DNA of 64,000 bases from NCBI RefSeq assembly GCF_947495565.1, contig NZ_CANLZM010000012.1:1-64000 (forward strand). Reading direction: 5' to 3'. Positions 9,701 through 18,297 of this stretch are shown here, one piece after another. The DNA is from an uncultured Pontibacter sp. (GTDB lineage Bacteria > Bacteroidota > Bacteroidia > Cytophagales > Hymenobacteraceae). The stretch's first letter is position 1, and each line of letters begins with the position of its first letter. The notes below the pieces were generated by a model. That model saw only the letters and a program-made list of their open reading frames with translations, was not told where the DNA came from and did no database searches. The translations under genes were made by a program, and so were the position numbers.

Positions 9701-11757
9701 TGCCAGGCCCAATTACAGGAAATACTGTGACATGCATTGGCGGCACGTATACTTTCAGTATAGCTGCCGTTCAGGATGCCTACAAGTATAACTGGGCTGT
9801 GCCAGCAGGCTGGGAAATTATAGAGAACAACGGCACTTCTATTAGTGTAGTGACAAACGGCACCGGCGGCACAGTAAGCGTAACAGCTGAAAACGGCTGC
9901 GGACCGGGCGCTGCACAAACACTGCAGGTAACACCAACTAACTCTGCCCCGGCCACACCAGAAGCCATACTTGGCAACATAGATGTTTGTGCCGGCAACG
10001 AAGCCACGTTCTCTGTGAAAGAAGTAAGCGGCGCCTCAGGTTATACTTGGCAAGTGCCTACTGGATGGAGAATTGTATCCGGACAGGGTACGGCAAGTAT
10101 AAACGTGATGGTGGGCATAACCGCCGGAGCCATTAGCGTAACCAGCATAAACGACTGCGGCGGCAGCGGCACTATCTCAAGAAACTTAATTCTGAACACA
10201 GCGGCTCCTGCTGCACCAAGCAGAATCAACGGATCTCCGCAGGCTTGTACCAGCAGCACGGCTATTTATAGCGTAACTCCTATCGCCAACGCAACTACTT
10301 ATACTTGGGGTGTTCCGGCAGGCTGGGAAATTATAAGTGGCCAAGGCTCTGCAAGTATAGAAGTGCGCGTAGGTGCAACTGCCGGTGATATAACCGTAGC
10401 TGCCGGAAACAGCTGTGGCGGAAGCGGAACCACCAAACTGACAGTTACCGTGGCAGATGATACACCGGTTGCGCCGGGTTCCATCACAGGACCATCAGTA
10501 ACATTCTGCGAAGGCACCGGAGGGTTGGCCTACAGCATCAGCCCGGTAAACGGAGCTACTTCTTATAACTGGGTTGTGCCAAATGGCTGGGCTATTACTG
10601 CGGGTCAGGGTACTACCAGCATTACCGTAACAGCGGGAGCTACAGCAGGAGAAGTTGTTATAACGGCGGTAAATGCCTGCGGCAACGGAGGCTCGTCGCG
10701 CAAAACGGTTGTGTCGCAAACAACGCCGCTGACACCTGAAATCTCACTGGGGCCGATAAACCCTTGCCAGAATGTAACCACCACCTACAGCGTGACAGCC
10801 AGCACTGCCGGCAATATAGATGCTTACATCTGGGAGGTGCCAACTGGCTGGAAGATCGTATCTGGGCAAAACACAAGCACCCTGGAGGTAATAGCCAACG
10901 GCACAGCAGGGAAAATAAAAGTAACCGCAAAAAACAGCTGCCAGACCAGCGGCACAGCAGTGCTGGATGTGGTGCCATCGCCAGCAGTACCGGCAACCCC
11001 GAGCGCTATAACAGGAACTCCGGAAGTATGCGCTGGCACTACCGTAACTTATGCGGTGGAGAACCCAGGCAAAGGAGTGGCCTATACATGGGTTGTTCCG
11101 GAAGGATGGAACATCGTATCTGGCCAAGGAACGGCTAACCTTACAGTAACAGCGGGTCCGGGAGCAGGCATTATCTCTGTAACAGGAGCAAATGGCTGCG
11201 GCACAACAGACCCTGCCTCGCTACAGGTAGCGGCCATGCCAGCCGAAGGAATCTCAAGTATAAAAGACACCAGTACCCCGTGCGTAGGGCTAAGCTATGA
11301 GGTAGAGCCAGTAGTAGGCGCCACGAACTACACATGGACTGTTCCGGCAGGATGGTCGATTATCTCAGGCCAGGGCACAACAAAGATTACAGTAACGGCA
11401 GGTTTCGGGAGCGGCGATATAGCAGTGGTGGCCAGCAATGGCGGCTGCACCGACGAGCCAGTGTACTACACACCAAACCCGGCGCTGGCAAACAGCGACT
11501 TGAACTTCCCGAATGTGTTCTCTCCTAACAGCGACGGCACACACGACCTTTGGGAGATCAAAAACCTGGAGAACTATTCTGACAACGAAGTAACAATTAT
11601 AAACCGCTGGGGCAACCAGGTGTATCACAGTAAGTCTTATAAAAACAACTGGACTGGCGATAACCTAAGCGAAGGCACTTACTTCTATGTGGTGCGCGTG
11701 AAGCTCTGCGACGGACAGGATAAAATGTTTAAAGGTTACGTGATGATAGTTAGGTAA
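6787..11757 (+). CDS. giant T9SS surface protein: ice-binding-like (DUF3494) head, 14 PKD-like repeats, CHU_C tail
   Basis: A 1656-residue protein with a signal peptide (residues 1-25, GAIAQ/QAP). Residues about 28-235 match the DUF3494 ice-binding beta-solenoid fold: LGALYEFGAVASSGISNTG, LENQPNTSTI, then IKPGVHVINGAAVLNG, FIIKVKGDFEIG and GRVVAPNPSGTIQL. A DUF11-like domain follows (residues about 236-350; YYIRVRNNGPTNAENVVV). Residues about 357-1570 hold 14 PKD-like repeats of 83-90 residues built on V-C-G, Y-x-W-x-V-P-x-G-W, SGQGT and N-x-C-G. Each keeps two Cys, probably one disulphide. The C-terminal 85 residues (FPNVFSPNSDGTHD ... INRWGNQVYHS) form the gliding-type sorting domain. It is followed by PorP/SprF and PorE-like genes. 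Ice binding is only one option; DUF3494 domains also occur in adhesins. Confidence 0.88.
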   Translation: MRSWLEKVILLVVCFCMVTAGAIAQQAPALGALYEFGAVASSGISNTGNTVVHAKVGVANGNLSGFPAGEALQGVHRNDDLAKQAVTDARAAITFLENQPNTSTITNGNISGTTIKPGVHVINGAAVLNGGVLVLDGENKNNPVFIIKVKGDFEIGRIEKYELLGNATSINLFWLVDGNVLVRSGAAARGNIFSKGNITMNDGAQLQGRVVAPNPSGTIQLNNNALNYPSDLSITLTKEPGSKGEDTYAFGEKITYYIRVRNNGPTNAENVVVSGRNLAGVVQSFTASAPRITFDGLNWIVGSLDFKEEVLITVVAQTDKAGFLSSVASVAGSGVDEIRSNNSSLLNFCVLLSETGVISGPEEVCLGDEFLYNIEPVEGATSYAWSVPNGWSFVPVGTAGVSTSIIVKVGLEKIADNTGFVKVTASNTCGEGPARTLNIRIQSDVPPQPGPIAGPAAICQGATGVTYSIAPVENAASYEWTLPNGWELVSGQGTTEIVVNPGDNSGDIVVVASNSCGPSLPQTKYVQVDDAKPESPSEIIGTVQGCIGNTVPYEVAEIPTATTYNWTVPDGWEIVNGQGSRKILVRVGSSSGNVTVQVSNGCGVSDPFSKPVEPVSAPSPSPGQIKGDVNTCVSQTGLEYSVEPVPTATSYEWTVPAGWKIVSGQGTTNIIVDASTEGEGGDITVVAWNDCGPSDESKLTVVPANDVPLQPGPINGMQYGCVGNITTYSITEVPGTNSYNWTVPNGWAIISGQGTAAIEVQTGSNSGTITVVAINGCGNGAESTLDVVPQTEPPLPPAPINGPAEVCEGQAGYEYSVTPIAGVNTYIWTVPADWTITDGQGTFKITVAVGEMAGEVTVNGENDCGAGRAGVMNVTVVPSPPDQPGDISGPPSVCVGQQRVIYSIEPVAFATNYIWSVGNGNGWEIISGQGTTSIVVNAGAAPTVVSVKAENACGITGETQLTTIMTEEVPQVPGPITGNTVTCIGGTYTFSIAAVQDAYKYNWAVPAGWEIIENNGTSISVVTNGTGGTVSVTAENGCGPGAAQTLQVTPTNSAPATPEAILGNIDVCAGNEATFSVKEVSGASGYTWQVPTGWRIVSGQGTASINVMVGITAGAISVTSINDCGGSGTISRNLILNTAAPAAPSRINGSPQACTSSTAIYSVTPIANATTYTWGVPAGWEIISGQGSASIEVRVGATAGDITVAAGNSCGGSGTTKLTVTVADDTPVAPGSITGPSVTFCEGTGGLAYSISPVNGATSYNWVVPNGWAITAGQGTTSITVTAGATAGEVVITAVNACGNGGSSRKTVVSQTTPLTPEISLGPINPCQNVTTTYSVTASTAGNIDAYIWEVPTGWKIVSGQNTSTLEVIANGTAGKIKVTAKNSCQTSGTAVLDVVPSPAVPATPSAITGTPEVCAGTTVTYAVENPGKGVAYTWVVPEGWNIVSGQGTANLTVTAGPGAGIISVTGANGCGTTDPASLQVAAMPAEGISSIKDTSTPCVGLSYEVEPVVGATNYTWTVPAGWSIISGQGTTKITVTAGFGSGDIAVVASNGGCTDEPVYYTPNPALANSDLNFPNVFSPNSDGTHDLWEIKNLENYSDNEVTIINRWGNQVYHSKSYKNNWTGDNLSEGTYFYVVRVKLCDGQDKMFKGYVMIVR
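7855..11490 (+). repeat. 14 tandem PKD-like repeats within the ice-binding-like adhesin
   Basis: Successive units of about 255 nt encode the same pattern: [IV]xGPxxVCxG, then a Tyr-Ser strand, SYxWTVPxGWxIxSGQGT, a Val-rich strand and NxCG. The two Cys are kept in all 14 units, except that the last places the second Cys one residue later. The DNA copies have drifted well apart, so unit-number slippage by simple recombination is less likely than in young tandem repeats. Confidence 0.88.
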
Positions 11758-11761
11758 GGAG

Positions 11762-12730
11762 ATGGTAACGAACGTGAAGGTATTACAAAAACTATTTGTG
11801 CTGCTGGGCATTGTACTGGCTCCGGCAGCTTTTGCCCAACAGGCGCCGCAGTACAGCCAGTACATTTTTAACGAACTGGTAATAAACCCTGCTTATGCCG
11901 GCAGCAAAGAGATTCTGAGCATTAACGGCACCTACCGTACCCAGTGGACGGGGCTGCAGGGCGCACCGACTTCACAAACGCTGAGCGTGGACGGGCCAAC
12001 AGACCGCAAAGGCCTGGGTTGGGGAGTGCACCTGGTAAACGACGAGATCGGGGCGCAGAGCCAGACGGCGGCTTATGGCGCTCTTTCCACACGCATCAGG
12101 CTGGACCGCTATTCAGACCTGGCGTTGGGTGTGGCCGTAGGCGCGTCGCAGTACGTGCTGGACGGTACGCGCCTGAACCCGGGAAGCGAAATGCCGGACC
12201 AGGCCATTCCGGAGGGGCGGGTGTCGCAGGTGCTGCCGGACCTGAAAATCGGAGCGTTTTATAACACAGAGCGTTTTTATGCCGGTTTCTCAGCAGCCAA
12301 CCTGATCCCGTTTAAAGATAGCAAAACCGAAATTGCCACACCGCGCCGCCACTTCTTCCTTTCCAGCGGCTACGTGTTTGACCTTAACAAGGACGTGCGC
12401 CTGAAACCAAGTATACTTATCAAAGAGGATTTCAGAAGCCCGACGGCCGTAGACCTGAATGCTTTCGTGTTGCTGTACAACCGCTTGTGGCTGGGGGCAT
12501 CTTACCGCACGGCGGTGCCATTGTTCACCAACCAGCAGATGAAGCAGCTTGACAAGCGAAATGCAGTGGCCCTGATTGCACAAGTTTATGCCACTAAAAA
12601 ACTGCGTATCGGATATTCTTACGATATTAGCCTCAACGAACTCAGAAGCTACTCCAGCCACGAAGTATCAGTAGGTTATTATTTCCTGAAGAAGAAGTAC
12701 GGACGCATTCTGACACCTAGAAACCTATAG
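11762..12730 (+). CDS. PorP/SprF-family type IX secretion membrane protein (second copy)
   Basis: A 322-residue outer-membrane barrel with a signal peptide ending AFAQ. It has the family motif QYSQYIFNELVINPAYAGSKE near residue 30 and then TYRTQWTGLQGAPTSQTLS. Strand-rich sequence continues to the C-terminus. It starts 4 nt after the giant adhesin's stop and precedes the PorE-like gene by 16 nt, so the three are surely cotranscribed. It is clearly diverged from the copy at 5301-6260, consistent with each PorP/SprF serving its own cargo. Confidence 0.9.
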   Translation: MVTNVKVLQKLFVLLGIVLAPAAFAQQAPQYSQYIFNELVINPAYAGSKEILSINGTYRTQWTGLQGAPTSQTLSVDGPTDRKGLGWGVHLVNDEIGAQSQTAAYGALSTRIRLDRYSDLALGVAVGASQYVLDGTRLNPGSEMPDQAIPEGRVSQVLPDLKIGAFYNTERFYAGFSAANLIPFKDSKTEIATPRRHFFLSSGYVFDLNKDVRLKPSILIKEDFRSPTAVDLNAFVLLYNRLWLGASYRTAVPLFTNQQMKQLDKRNAVALIAQVYATKKLRIGYSYDISLNELRSYSSHEVSVGYYFLKKKYGRILTPRNL

Positions 12731-12746
12731 TTTATACCACCCTTAT

Positions 12747-14732
12747 ATGAAGCGTTTTTTTACCCTTGCCCTGGTGCTGATTTTAGTGGCATTCAGCAGG
12801 ATATTGCCTGTGCTGGCACAGGATATGAAGCAAGCTGACAAGTACTTTAACAACTTTGAGTTTAGCCTGGCGCTGGAGTCTTACAAAAAGGTGCTGGAGA
12901 AAGGAGAGCCGGACCTGAAGGTGGTGCAGCGCATCGCCGACAGTTACCGAATCCTGAACAACAGTAAAGAAGCCGAGTTCTGGTATGCGCAGGCAATTGC
13001 GTTTCCTAATGCAGACCCAGCCAACCTTTTCCTGTATGCGGAATCCGCGAAGCGTAATGCCAACTACAGCAAAGCCAAACAGCTTTTTTTAGAGTACAGC
13101 GAAAAGGTGCCTGCCCAACGTGAGGTTGCTATGCGCATGGCTGCCTCCTGCGATACAGCCATGAAATGGATGAAGTATCCGAAGCCGTATGACATTGCAC
13201 AGTTGGAGGCAATGAACTCTGAGGGTGCTGATTTTGGCCCTATACGCACAAAAGACGGCCTGCTGTTTTCTTCTGACAGATTAGAGATAAACAACAAGCG
13301 CCAGACAGAACGCAATAACTGGACGGGCAACGGCTTTATTCAGATGTATTTTGCCCCGAAACTGACGGATAGCACCTGGGCGAGCCCGATGCCGCTTCCC
13401 TCGTCTATCAACACCGATTACCACAACGGACCCGCCGATTACCTGGAGAAGGAACAGACGCTGTACTTTACCCGAACGCACGTTGTAAAGAAGAGGGCAA
13501 CAAACGGCGTTGCCGCTGACCCTACCAGTTGGTTTAAAGGCAGCGACAACGGTACGCACACAAACCGCCACGGTATTTACATGTCTAAATTCAATGGCAA
13601 GAAGTGGGAGAAGGTATCAGCCTTTAAGTATAACAACACCGAAGAATTCTCAATCGGCCACCCGGCCATTACACCAGACGGCAAGGTTTTATACTTTGTG
13701 TCGGATATGCCGGGAGGCCACGGCGAAACAGATATTTATTACAGCGAACGTCAGGGCGATGGCTTGTGGGGGCAACCGGTAAACGCAGGAACAGTCATCA
13801 ACACTAGCGGCCGCGAGAGCTTTGTAAACCTGGGTGATGACGGGAATCTATACTTCTCATCTGACGGACACATCGGTATGGGAGGCCTTGATTTGTTTAA
13901 GGCAGTAGGAACGCACAAAGCGTGGACGAAAGTAGAGAACCTGCAGTACCCGTTCAACACATCGCAGGATGACTTCGGTATTCAGGTGGACAGCACAGGT
14001 AAGAAAGGCATGCTATCCTCCAGCCGTTTCTCTGAAAGCGGATTTGATGATATTCTTACTTTTGAGGAATACACGGTGCCATGCATACTGGTTGGCAAAG
14101 CGATAGAAAAACTGGCGCAGGCTGGCACGGTAAAAACACTGGTGTCTCCGGTGGCAGCGGCCAAACTGCAGCTTTATGTTAATGGAAGCGATGAGTTTAT
14201 AGAAGCTTACTCCGGTAAAGACGGCAAGTTCTCCTTCCCTATCCTGGCAGGCACCAAGTATCTGATAAAAGGCAGCAAGGCAGGCTACCTAGACCAGGTG
14301 GTGACATTTACGCCAGAGTGTCTTTACAAAACTGACACGGTGCAGGTAGAGCTGGTGTTTATCCCGAACACACCAAACAAGCCTGTTGTAGTCGAAAACA
14401 TTTACTACGACCTGGACAAGTTTGACATTAAGCCAGCCGCTGCGTTGGAGCTGGACAAGCTGGTGCAAATGCTGCAGGCTAACCCGCAAATCCGTATCGA
14501 GCTTAGCTCCCACACCGATAGCCGCCAGACCCACGAGTATAACCAGATGCTGTCGCAGTTGCGCGCGCAGTCTGCCGTAGATTACCTGGTGTCGAAAGGA
14601 GTTGACCGCAACAGGCTGGTGGCAAGAGGCTACGGTGAGACAAAACTCATTAACAAATGTAAAGACGGGGTTTCGTGCCCAGAGGAGCAGCACCAGGAAA
14701 ACCGCCGAACAGAATTTAGAATCCTGAAATAG
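12747..14732 (+). CDS. PorE-like OmpA-family protein (TPR, beta-propeller, CRD, OmpA C-terminal)
   Basis: 661 residues with a signal peptide (about 1-25). TPR-like helices follow at 28-140 (DKYFNNFEFSLALESYKKVLEKGEP). PD40/WD40-like propeller blades occupy about 150-440 (KDGLLFSSD, ITPDGKVLYFVSD, GDDGNLYFSSDGHIGMGG). A carboxypeptidase-regulatory-like domain lies near 455-540, and an OmpA peptidoglycan-binding domain runs from about 545 to the end (YYDLDKFDIKPAAALELDKL ... RAQSAVDYLVSKGVDRNRL ... ENRRTEFRI). This domain order is that of PorE, which tethers the type IX machinery to the cell wall. It is third in the adhesin, PorP/SprF, PorE operon. Whether it serves the general T9SS or only this cargo is not decided here. 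Confidence 0.87.
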   Translation: MKRFFTLALVLILVAFSRILPVLAQDMKQADKYFNNFEFSLALESYKKVLEKGEPDLKVVQRIADSYRILNNSKEAEFWYAQAIAFPNADPANLFLYAESAKRNANYSKAKQLFLEYSEKVPAQREVAMRMAASCDTAMKWMKYPKPYDIAQLEAMNSEGADFGPIRTKDGLLFSSDRLEINNKRQTERNNWTGNGFIQMYFAPKLTDSTWASPMPLPSSINTDYHNGPADYLEKEQTLYFTRTHVVKKRATNGVAADPTSWFKGSDNGTHTNRHGIYMSKFNGKKWEKVSAFKYNNTEEFSIGHPAITPDGKVLYFVSDMPGGHGETDIYYSERQGDGLWGQPVNAGTVINTSGRESFVNLGDDGNLYFSSDGHIGMGGLDLFKAVGTHKAWTKVENLQYPFNTSQDDFGIQVDSTGKKGMLSSSRFSESGFDDILTFEEYTVPCILVGKAIEKLAQAGTVKTLVSPVAAAKLQLYVNGSDEFIEAYSGKDGKFSFPILAGTKYLIKGSKAGYLDQVVTFTPECLYKTDTVQVELVFIPNTPNKPVVVENIYYDLDKFDIKPAAALELDKLVQMLQANPQIRIELSSHTDSRQTHEYNQMLSQLRAQSAVDYLVSKGVDRNRLVARGYGETKLINKCKDGVSCPEEQHQENRRTEFRILK

Positions 14733-14749
14733 CAGGAAGAGCAAGTATA

Positions 14750-14786
14750 AAAAATGGCTGCAGGAACTATACCTGCGGCCATTTTT
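14750..14786. terminator. bidirectional rho-independent terminator between convergent operons
   Basis: A 15-bp stem with one G-U pair (14750-14764 with 14772-14786) and a 7-nt loop. It is flanked by A-runs on the left and T-runs on the right, so it can act on both strands. It sits between the PorE-like gene (+) and the 3-hydroxybutyrate dehydrogenase (-). Confidence 0.8.
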
Positions 14787-14848
14787 CGTTTGGGGGAAAT
14801 CTATACTTTAAACTGCTGATTTTATACTTGCCGCTTAGGGTTTATACT

Positions 14849-15616
14849 TTACTGTGCCGTCCAGCCGCCATCTATCGGTAAGCTGGCGCCAGTCATTTGC
14901 GCGGCAGCCTCTGAGGCCAGAAACAGTGCCAGCTGCGCGATAGACTGCACATCCACAAACTGCTTTACAGCCTGCTTCTTCAGCATCACCTTCGCCACCA
15001 CCTCATCCTCAGACATGCTGTGGGCCCGTGCCTGGTCAGCGATCTGCGCTTCCACGAGCGGCGTTTTTACATAGCCTGGGCAAATCGCGTTGCAAGTAAT
15101 GTTGTGCGGAGCGCCCTCCAGCGCCAGCACCTTTGTAAGTCCGGCAATGCCATGCTTTGCCGCCACATAAGCAGCTTTAAATTCAGAGGCCCGCAACGCG
15201 TGTGCCGAGGCAATGTTAATGATGCGCCCAAAGCCGCGCTCCTGCATGCCTTTCCAAACGGCTTTAGAAGTATGGAAGGACGAGGAAAGGTTTACGGCAA
15301 GTATGGCATCCCACTTCTCCTCCGGAAACTCTGCCACCGGCGCCACATGCTGTATACCAGCGTTATTTATAAGCACATCCACCTGGCCCAACTCCCTTTC
15401 CGCCTGCCGCACCATCTGCCGTATCTGCTCCGGGTGCTGCAGGTTGGCCGGCGAAAAGTATACTTCTACCTCATACTCCTGCGCCAGCTGCTGCGCTATC
15501 TCCATTCCGTTTTTCTCTAAACCGTTTACCAGCAGGTTGTAGCCTTTGGTGGCAAAAGCACTGGCCAAACCAAGCCCAATGCCGCTGGTGCCACCTGTTA
15601 TAAGTGCGTTTTTCAT
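14849..15616 (-). CDS. 3-hydroxybutyrate dehydrogenase (SDR family)
   Basis: 255 residues, the usual size of the family. It has the SDR cofactor motif TGGTSGIG at residues 7-14, NNAG at 84-87, catalytic Ser137 (NIASAH) and Y150xxxK154. The SAHALRASEFKAAYVAAKHGIAGLTKVLALEGA block and NAICPGYVKTPLVE are characteristic of D-3-hydroxybutyrate dehydrogenases. It oxidises 3-hydroxybutyrate to acetoacetate with NAD+ in the cytoplasm. It is the last gene of the minus-strand operon, 100 bp after the TonB receptor, with a terminator-like hairpin between them that may lower its expression. A related hydroxyacid dehydrogenase activity cannot be excluded. Confidence 0.9.
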   Translation of the reverse strand: MKNALITGGTSGIGLGLASAFATKGYNLLVNGLEKNGMEIAQQLAQEYEVEVYFSPANLQHPEQIRQMVRQAERELGQVDVLINNAGIQHVAPVAEFPEEKWDAILAVNLSSSFHTSKAVWKGMQERGFGRIINIASAHALRASEFKAAYVAAKHGIAGLTKVLALEGAPHNITCNAICPGYVKTPLVEAQIADQARAHSMSEDEVVAKVMLKKQAVKQFVDVQSIAQLALFLASEAAAQMTGASLPIDGGWTAQ

Positions 15617-15652
15617 GTTATGCTTTGTTGATGTTCAGGGATGTATAAAAAT

Positions 15653-15681
15653 GCCAAAGCGCCCCGTAAGAGCGCTTTGGC
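15653..15681 (-). terminator. intra-operon terminator or attenuator hairpin
   Basis: A perfect 10-bp stem GCCAAAGCGC / GCGCTTTGGC with a 9-nt loop is followed on the minus strand by ATTTTTAT. It lies between the TonB receptor stop and the dehydrogenase start, so it may end most transcripts there, or act as an mRNA-processing or stability element. Confidence 0.65.
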
Positions 15682-15716
15682 GGTAAACACAATATATCTA
15701 ACCTATCACCTTCATA

Positions 15717-18233
15717 TTAATATTTGCCGTTAAGCACCCCAAGGTTCGGGAACACTTTCTCCGTCAGGTCAAAGCGAATCTCCACAGAGTATAAACGCCC
15801 TATTTCCGGGGAGCCTACATACTCGCGTTGTGCCGTGTCGAAAAGGTTGCTCACGCTGGCGCCCAGTGTCATCCACTCCTTCAGTTTATAACCTGCGCTC
15901 AGGTCTACAGAAGTAAAGCCGCCCAGCGGGCCATAGTTGTAGTTGTAAGGAGCGGTGCGCATGCCGGCGTTCTCTTTAGCCGCCACCTGCACACCAGAGT
16001 AGAAATCATACTCTGGCAGAATGCGCAGGTTCACAGAGCCGAAGAACTTCTTGTCGAACAAATCGCGGGCGGTGAAATTGAAGTTGTAGCGGTGCTGGGC
16101 AGAGTTCAGGCTGCTCTCCGATACCGAAACCACACCATCGCCGTTCGCGTCGTTGTCCAGGTTGTCTTCATCCGTAATGTCGGAGTTGAAGTAAGAGTAT
16201 TTGGCGCCTACGCTAAAGAAATCGTTGATATAGAAGTTAATGCCCAGGTCTGTTCCCCAGGAGTTCACGTTGCCGTAGTTGAGGTAAGTCAGGTAGTAAT
16301 TCAGGGCGTTTGCTGCTACCTCCGATACATCCTTATCCCCTTTAAAAATTACTCGCTCAGTGCCCATTAGAGGTGTAACAGCTGTTAATGGCGAGATAAA
16401 ATCCTTTGATTTAGAGTACCAGGTGCTCAAATCTACGAACAGCTTATCGGTAGGCGTGCCTTTGTAACCGAACTCAAAAGTCTGTACCTGCTCCGGCTCC
16501 AGCTTGTCGATGGTGCGCTCAGCACCCGTATTAGTATCGCGGATGGTAAGGCCGGCGCCGTTGCCAAGTATAGCCAACGCTCCGTTATTCAGGAAAAACT
16601 CCTGGAACTGGATAGAAGGTGCGGCGTATGCGCGGCCCCAGGTAGCACGGAATGTGCCTTTCAGGGCGTTGTAAGTAAGAGCGGCTTTCGGGCTGATTTG
16701 GGAGCCGTAGTTTTCATGGTTGTCGTAACGGATTGCTCCCAATGCTTTAAGGTTGTCTGTAAGGGCATACTCCAGCTGCGCCACCACGCCGTACTGGTTC
16801 AGTGTGATGTCACCGTTCGCATCATCCAGGTAAGTCTGGCGGCTGTAGGCCACATCGCGCTGGTAGCTAAGGCCGGTAATGAGGTCAAGCTTGCCGAAGC
16901 TGTTGTTGTACTGCACCTCTCCGTTAAGGCGGTGGCTTTTGTCAATAAAACCAGGGAAGGCAATGTTTGGAGAACCTTCGGTAATTTCGCCTGGCTTGGC
17001 TCCTGTTTTAGAGTACTGTGCCGCCTGGTCTTCTGAGTAACCGAGGGCGCGCAGAGTATAGTAATTCGTGGTGCGGGCATTTATCTGGTAGGTATCACCA
17101 GCATCGTTCCAGGTGCTGTAAACCTGGGCAAACACGTGCGGTGACACATAACGGCCCTGCAGGTACTGAAAGGTCCAGCCGTTGATTTGGTTGCGGCCGT
17201 TGCTGGTTACGCCAATATTATCGCCCTGGCCAAAGCCGTAATCCAAAATAATATCGGTGGTGCTCGTCGGGCTGAAGTATAAAGCAGAGCCAAAGCGCTT
17301 CGACTTAAAGCCAAAGTCCACATCATACTCCGGCAAAGCGCCTAGAGCGGCATTGTACACTGTGTCAACAAATTTAAAATCCTGTCCTTCGGTGTACTCG
17401 CCGGTGATTTTATAAGCAAACTTATCGTTGATGACAGCTGCATGGCGGGCGCGGGCGCTCAGCACATCCTGGTTGCCGGCACCTATCGTTATGGTAGTGC
17501 CTGGGAAGCGGCGCGGGTCTTTAGTAATGGTGTTGATGATGCCATTGTGGGCGTTGGGGCCATACAACGCCGACGATGGGCCAAGTATAACCTCTACCCG
17601 CTCAATATCTTCTTTGATAACCGTATTGTAAAAACCCGCTGGCAAACCAGTGCCGCCCGGCAGCATAGAGTTGCGGCCGTCCGTCATCTGGTACATCTTC
17701 ACGTTAAAGGCATTGTTAAAGCCACGGGCGTTTATGCCCACGCCTATCACACCAGAGCGCACCACCTCAACGCCCTGCACCTTGTTCAGCAGCTCGCCTA
17801 CGTTAAACGATGGCAGCGTCTCCAGGTCGCGGGAGGAGATGACGCTGATAGCGGCCGGAGCCTCCGTCAGTTTTTCCGGGCGGCGCGATGCCGATACCAC
17901 CACTTCCTCGCCGATCATGGTGGATGCCTCCATCGTGACGGTACCAATGTCAGCTGTGCCATCGGGGCTAACTGTTACCGGCATATCCGGGTACGAGTAG
18001 CCTATAAAAGAAATACGCAGGCTATAATTTCCGGCCGGCACGTTTTGGATGATAAAATCGCCATTGGTGTCGGTGGCGGCGCCTTTGCTGGTACCTTTGA
18101 GCAGAATAGTTGCGCCTATCAGCGCCTCCTGAGTGTCTCCACCCACTACTCTACCCTTTACGGCGCCGCTTTGGGCCATAGCTGCCTGTGCCACACAGAG
18201 CACCGACAGCAGGAGTATGTAAATCTTTTTCAT
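15717..18233 (-). CDS. TonB-dependent outer-membrane receptor with carboxypeptidase-regulatory-like N-terminus
   Basis: 838 residues. A signal peptide (1-20) is followed by a CarboxypepD_reg-like domain at about 22-105 (GAVKGRVVGGDTQEALIGATILLKG), a plug domain at about 125-235 (ISSRDLETLPSFNVGELLNKVQGVEV, then GPSSALYGPNAHNGIINTITK), and a 22-stranded barrel to an aromatic-rich C-terminus. There is no SusD gene next to it, which argues against a classical Sus glycan system. In the operon with a symporter, an exported hydrolase and 3-hydroxybutyrate dehydrogenase it most plausibly imports a hydroxybutyrate oligomer or ester. The substrate is inferred from neighbours only. Confidence 0.9.
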   Translation of the reverse strand: MKKIYILLLSVLCVAQAAMAQSGAVKGRVVGGDTQEALIGATILLKGTSKGAATDTNGDFIIQNVPAGNYSLRISFIGYSYPDMPVTVSPDGTADIGTVTMEASTMIGEEVVVSASRRPEKLTEAPAAISVISSRDLETLPSFNVGELLNKVQGVEVVRSGVIGVGINARGFNNAFNVKMYQMTDGRNSMLPGGTGLPAGFYNTVIKEDIERVEVILGPSSALYGPNAHNGIINTITKDPRRFPGTTITIGAGNQDVLSARARHAAVINDKFAYKITGEYTEGQDFKFVDTVYNAALGALPEYDVDFGFKSKRFGSALYFSPTSTTDIILDYGFGQGDNIGVTSNGRNQINGWTFQYLQGRYVSPHVFAQVYSTWNDAGDTYQINARTTNYYTLRALGYSEDQAAQYSKTGAKPGEITEGSPNIAFPGFIDKSHRLNGEVQYNNSFGKLDLITGLSYQRDVAYSRQTYLDDANGDITLNQYGVVAQLEYALTDNLKALGAIRYDNHENYGSQISPKAALTYNALKGTFRATWGRAYAAPSIQFQEFFLNNGALAILGNGAGLTIRDTNTGAERTIDKLEPEQVQTFEFGYKGTPTDKLFVDLSTWYSKSKDFISPLTAVTPLMGTERVIFKGDKDVSEVAANALNYYLTYLNYGNVNSWGTDLGINFYINDFFSVGAKYSYFNSDITDEDNLDNDANGDGVVSVSESSLNSAQHRYNFNFTARDLFDKKFFGSVNLRILPEYDFYSGVQVAAKENAGMRTAPYNYNYGPLGGFTSVDLSAGYKLKEWMTLGASVSNLFDTAQREYVGSPEIGRLYSVEIRFDLTEKVFPNLGVLNGKY

Positions 18234-18297
18234 GGTTATTGAGGTTAGATGAAATATTGTTTTTATAAATATTGATTAGTATAAGCTGAAGTATAAA

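Noticed and set aside
7855-11490. CRISPR-like spacing of about 255-nt repeats in the giant adhesin
   Set aside because: The repeats are protein repeats with drifted DNA; there are no short identical repeats with unique spacers.
17442-18242. 266-codon plus-strand frame opposite the TonB receptor N-terminus
   Set aside because: The receptor's plug and regulatory domain are conserved on the minus strand, and the shadow has a His/Arg-rich composition typical of antisense frames.
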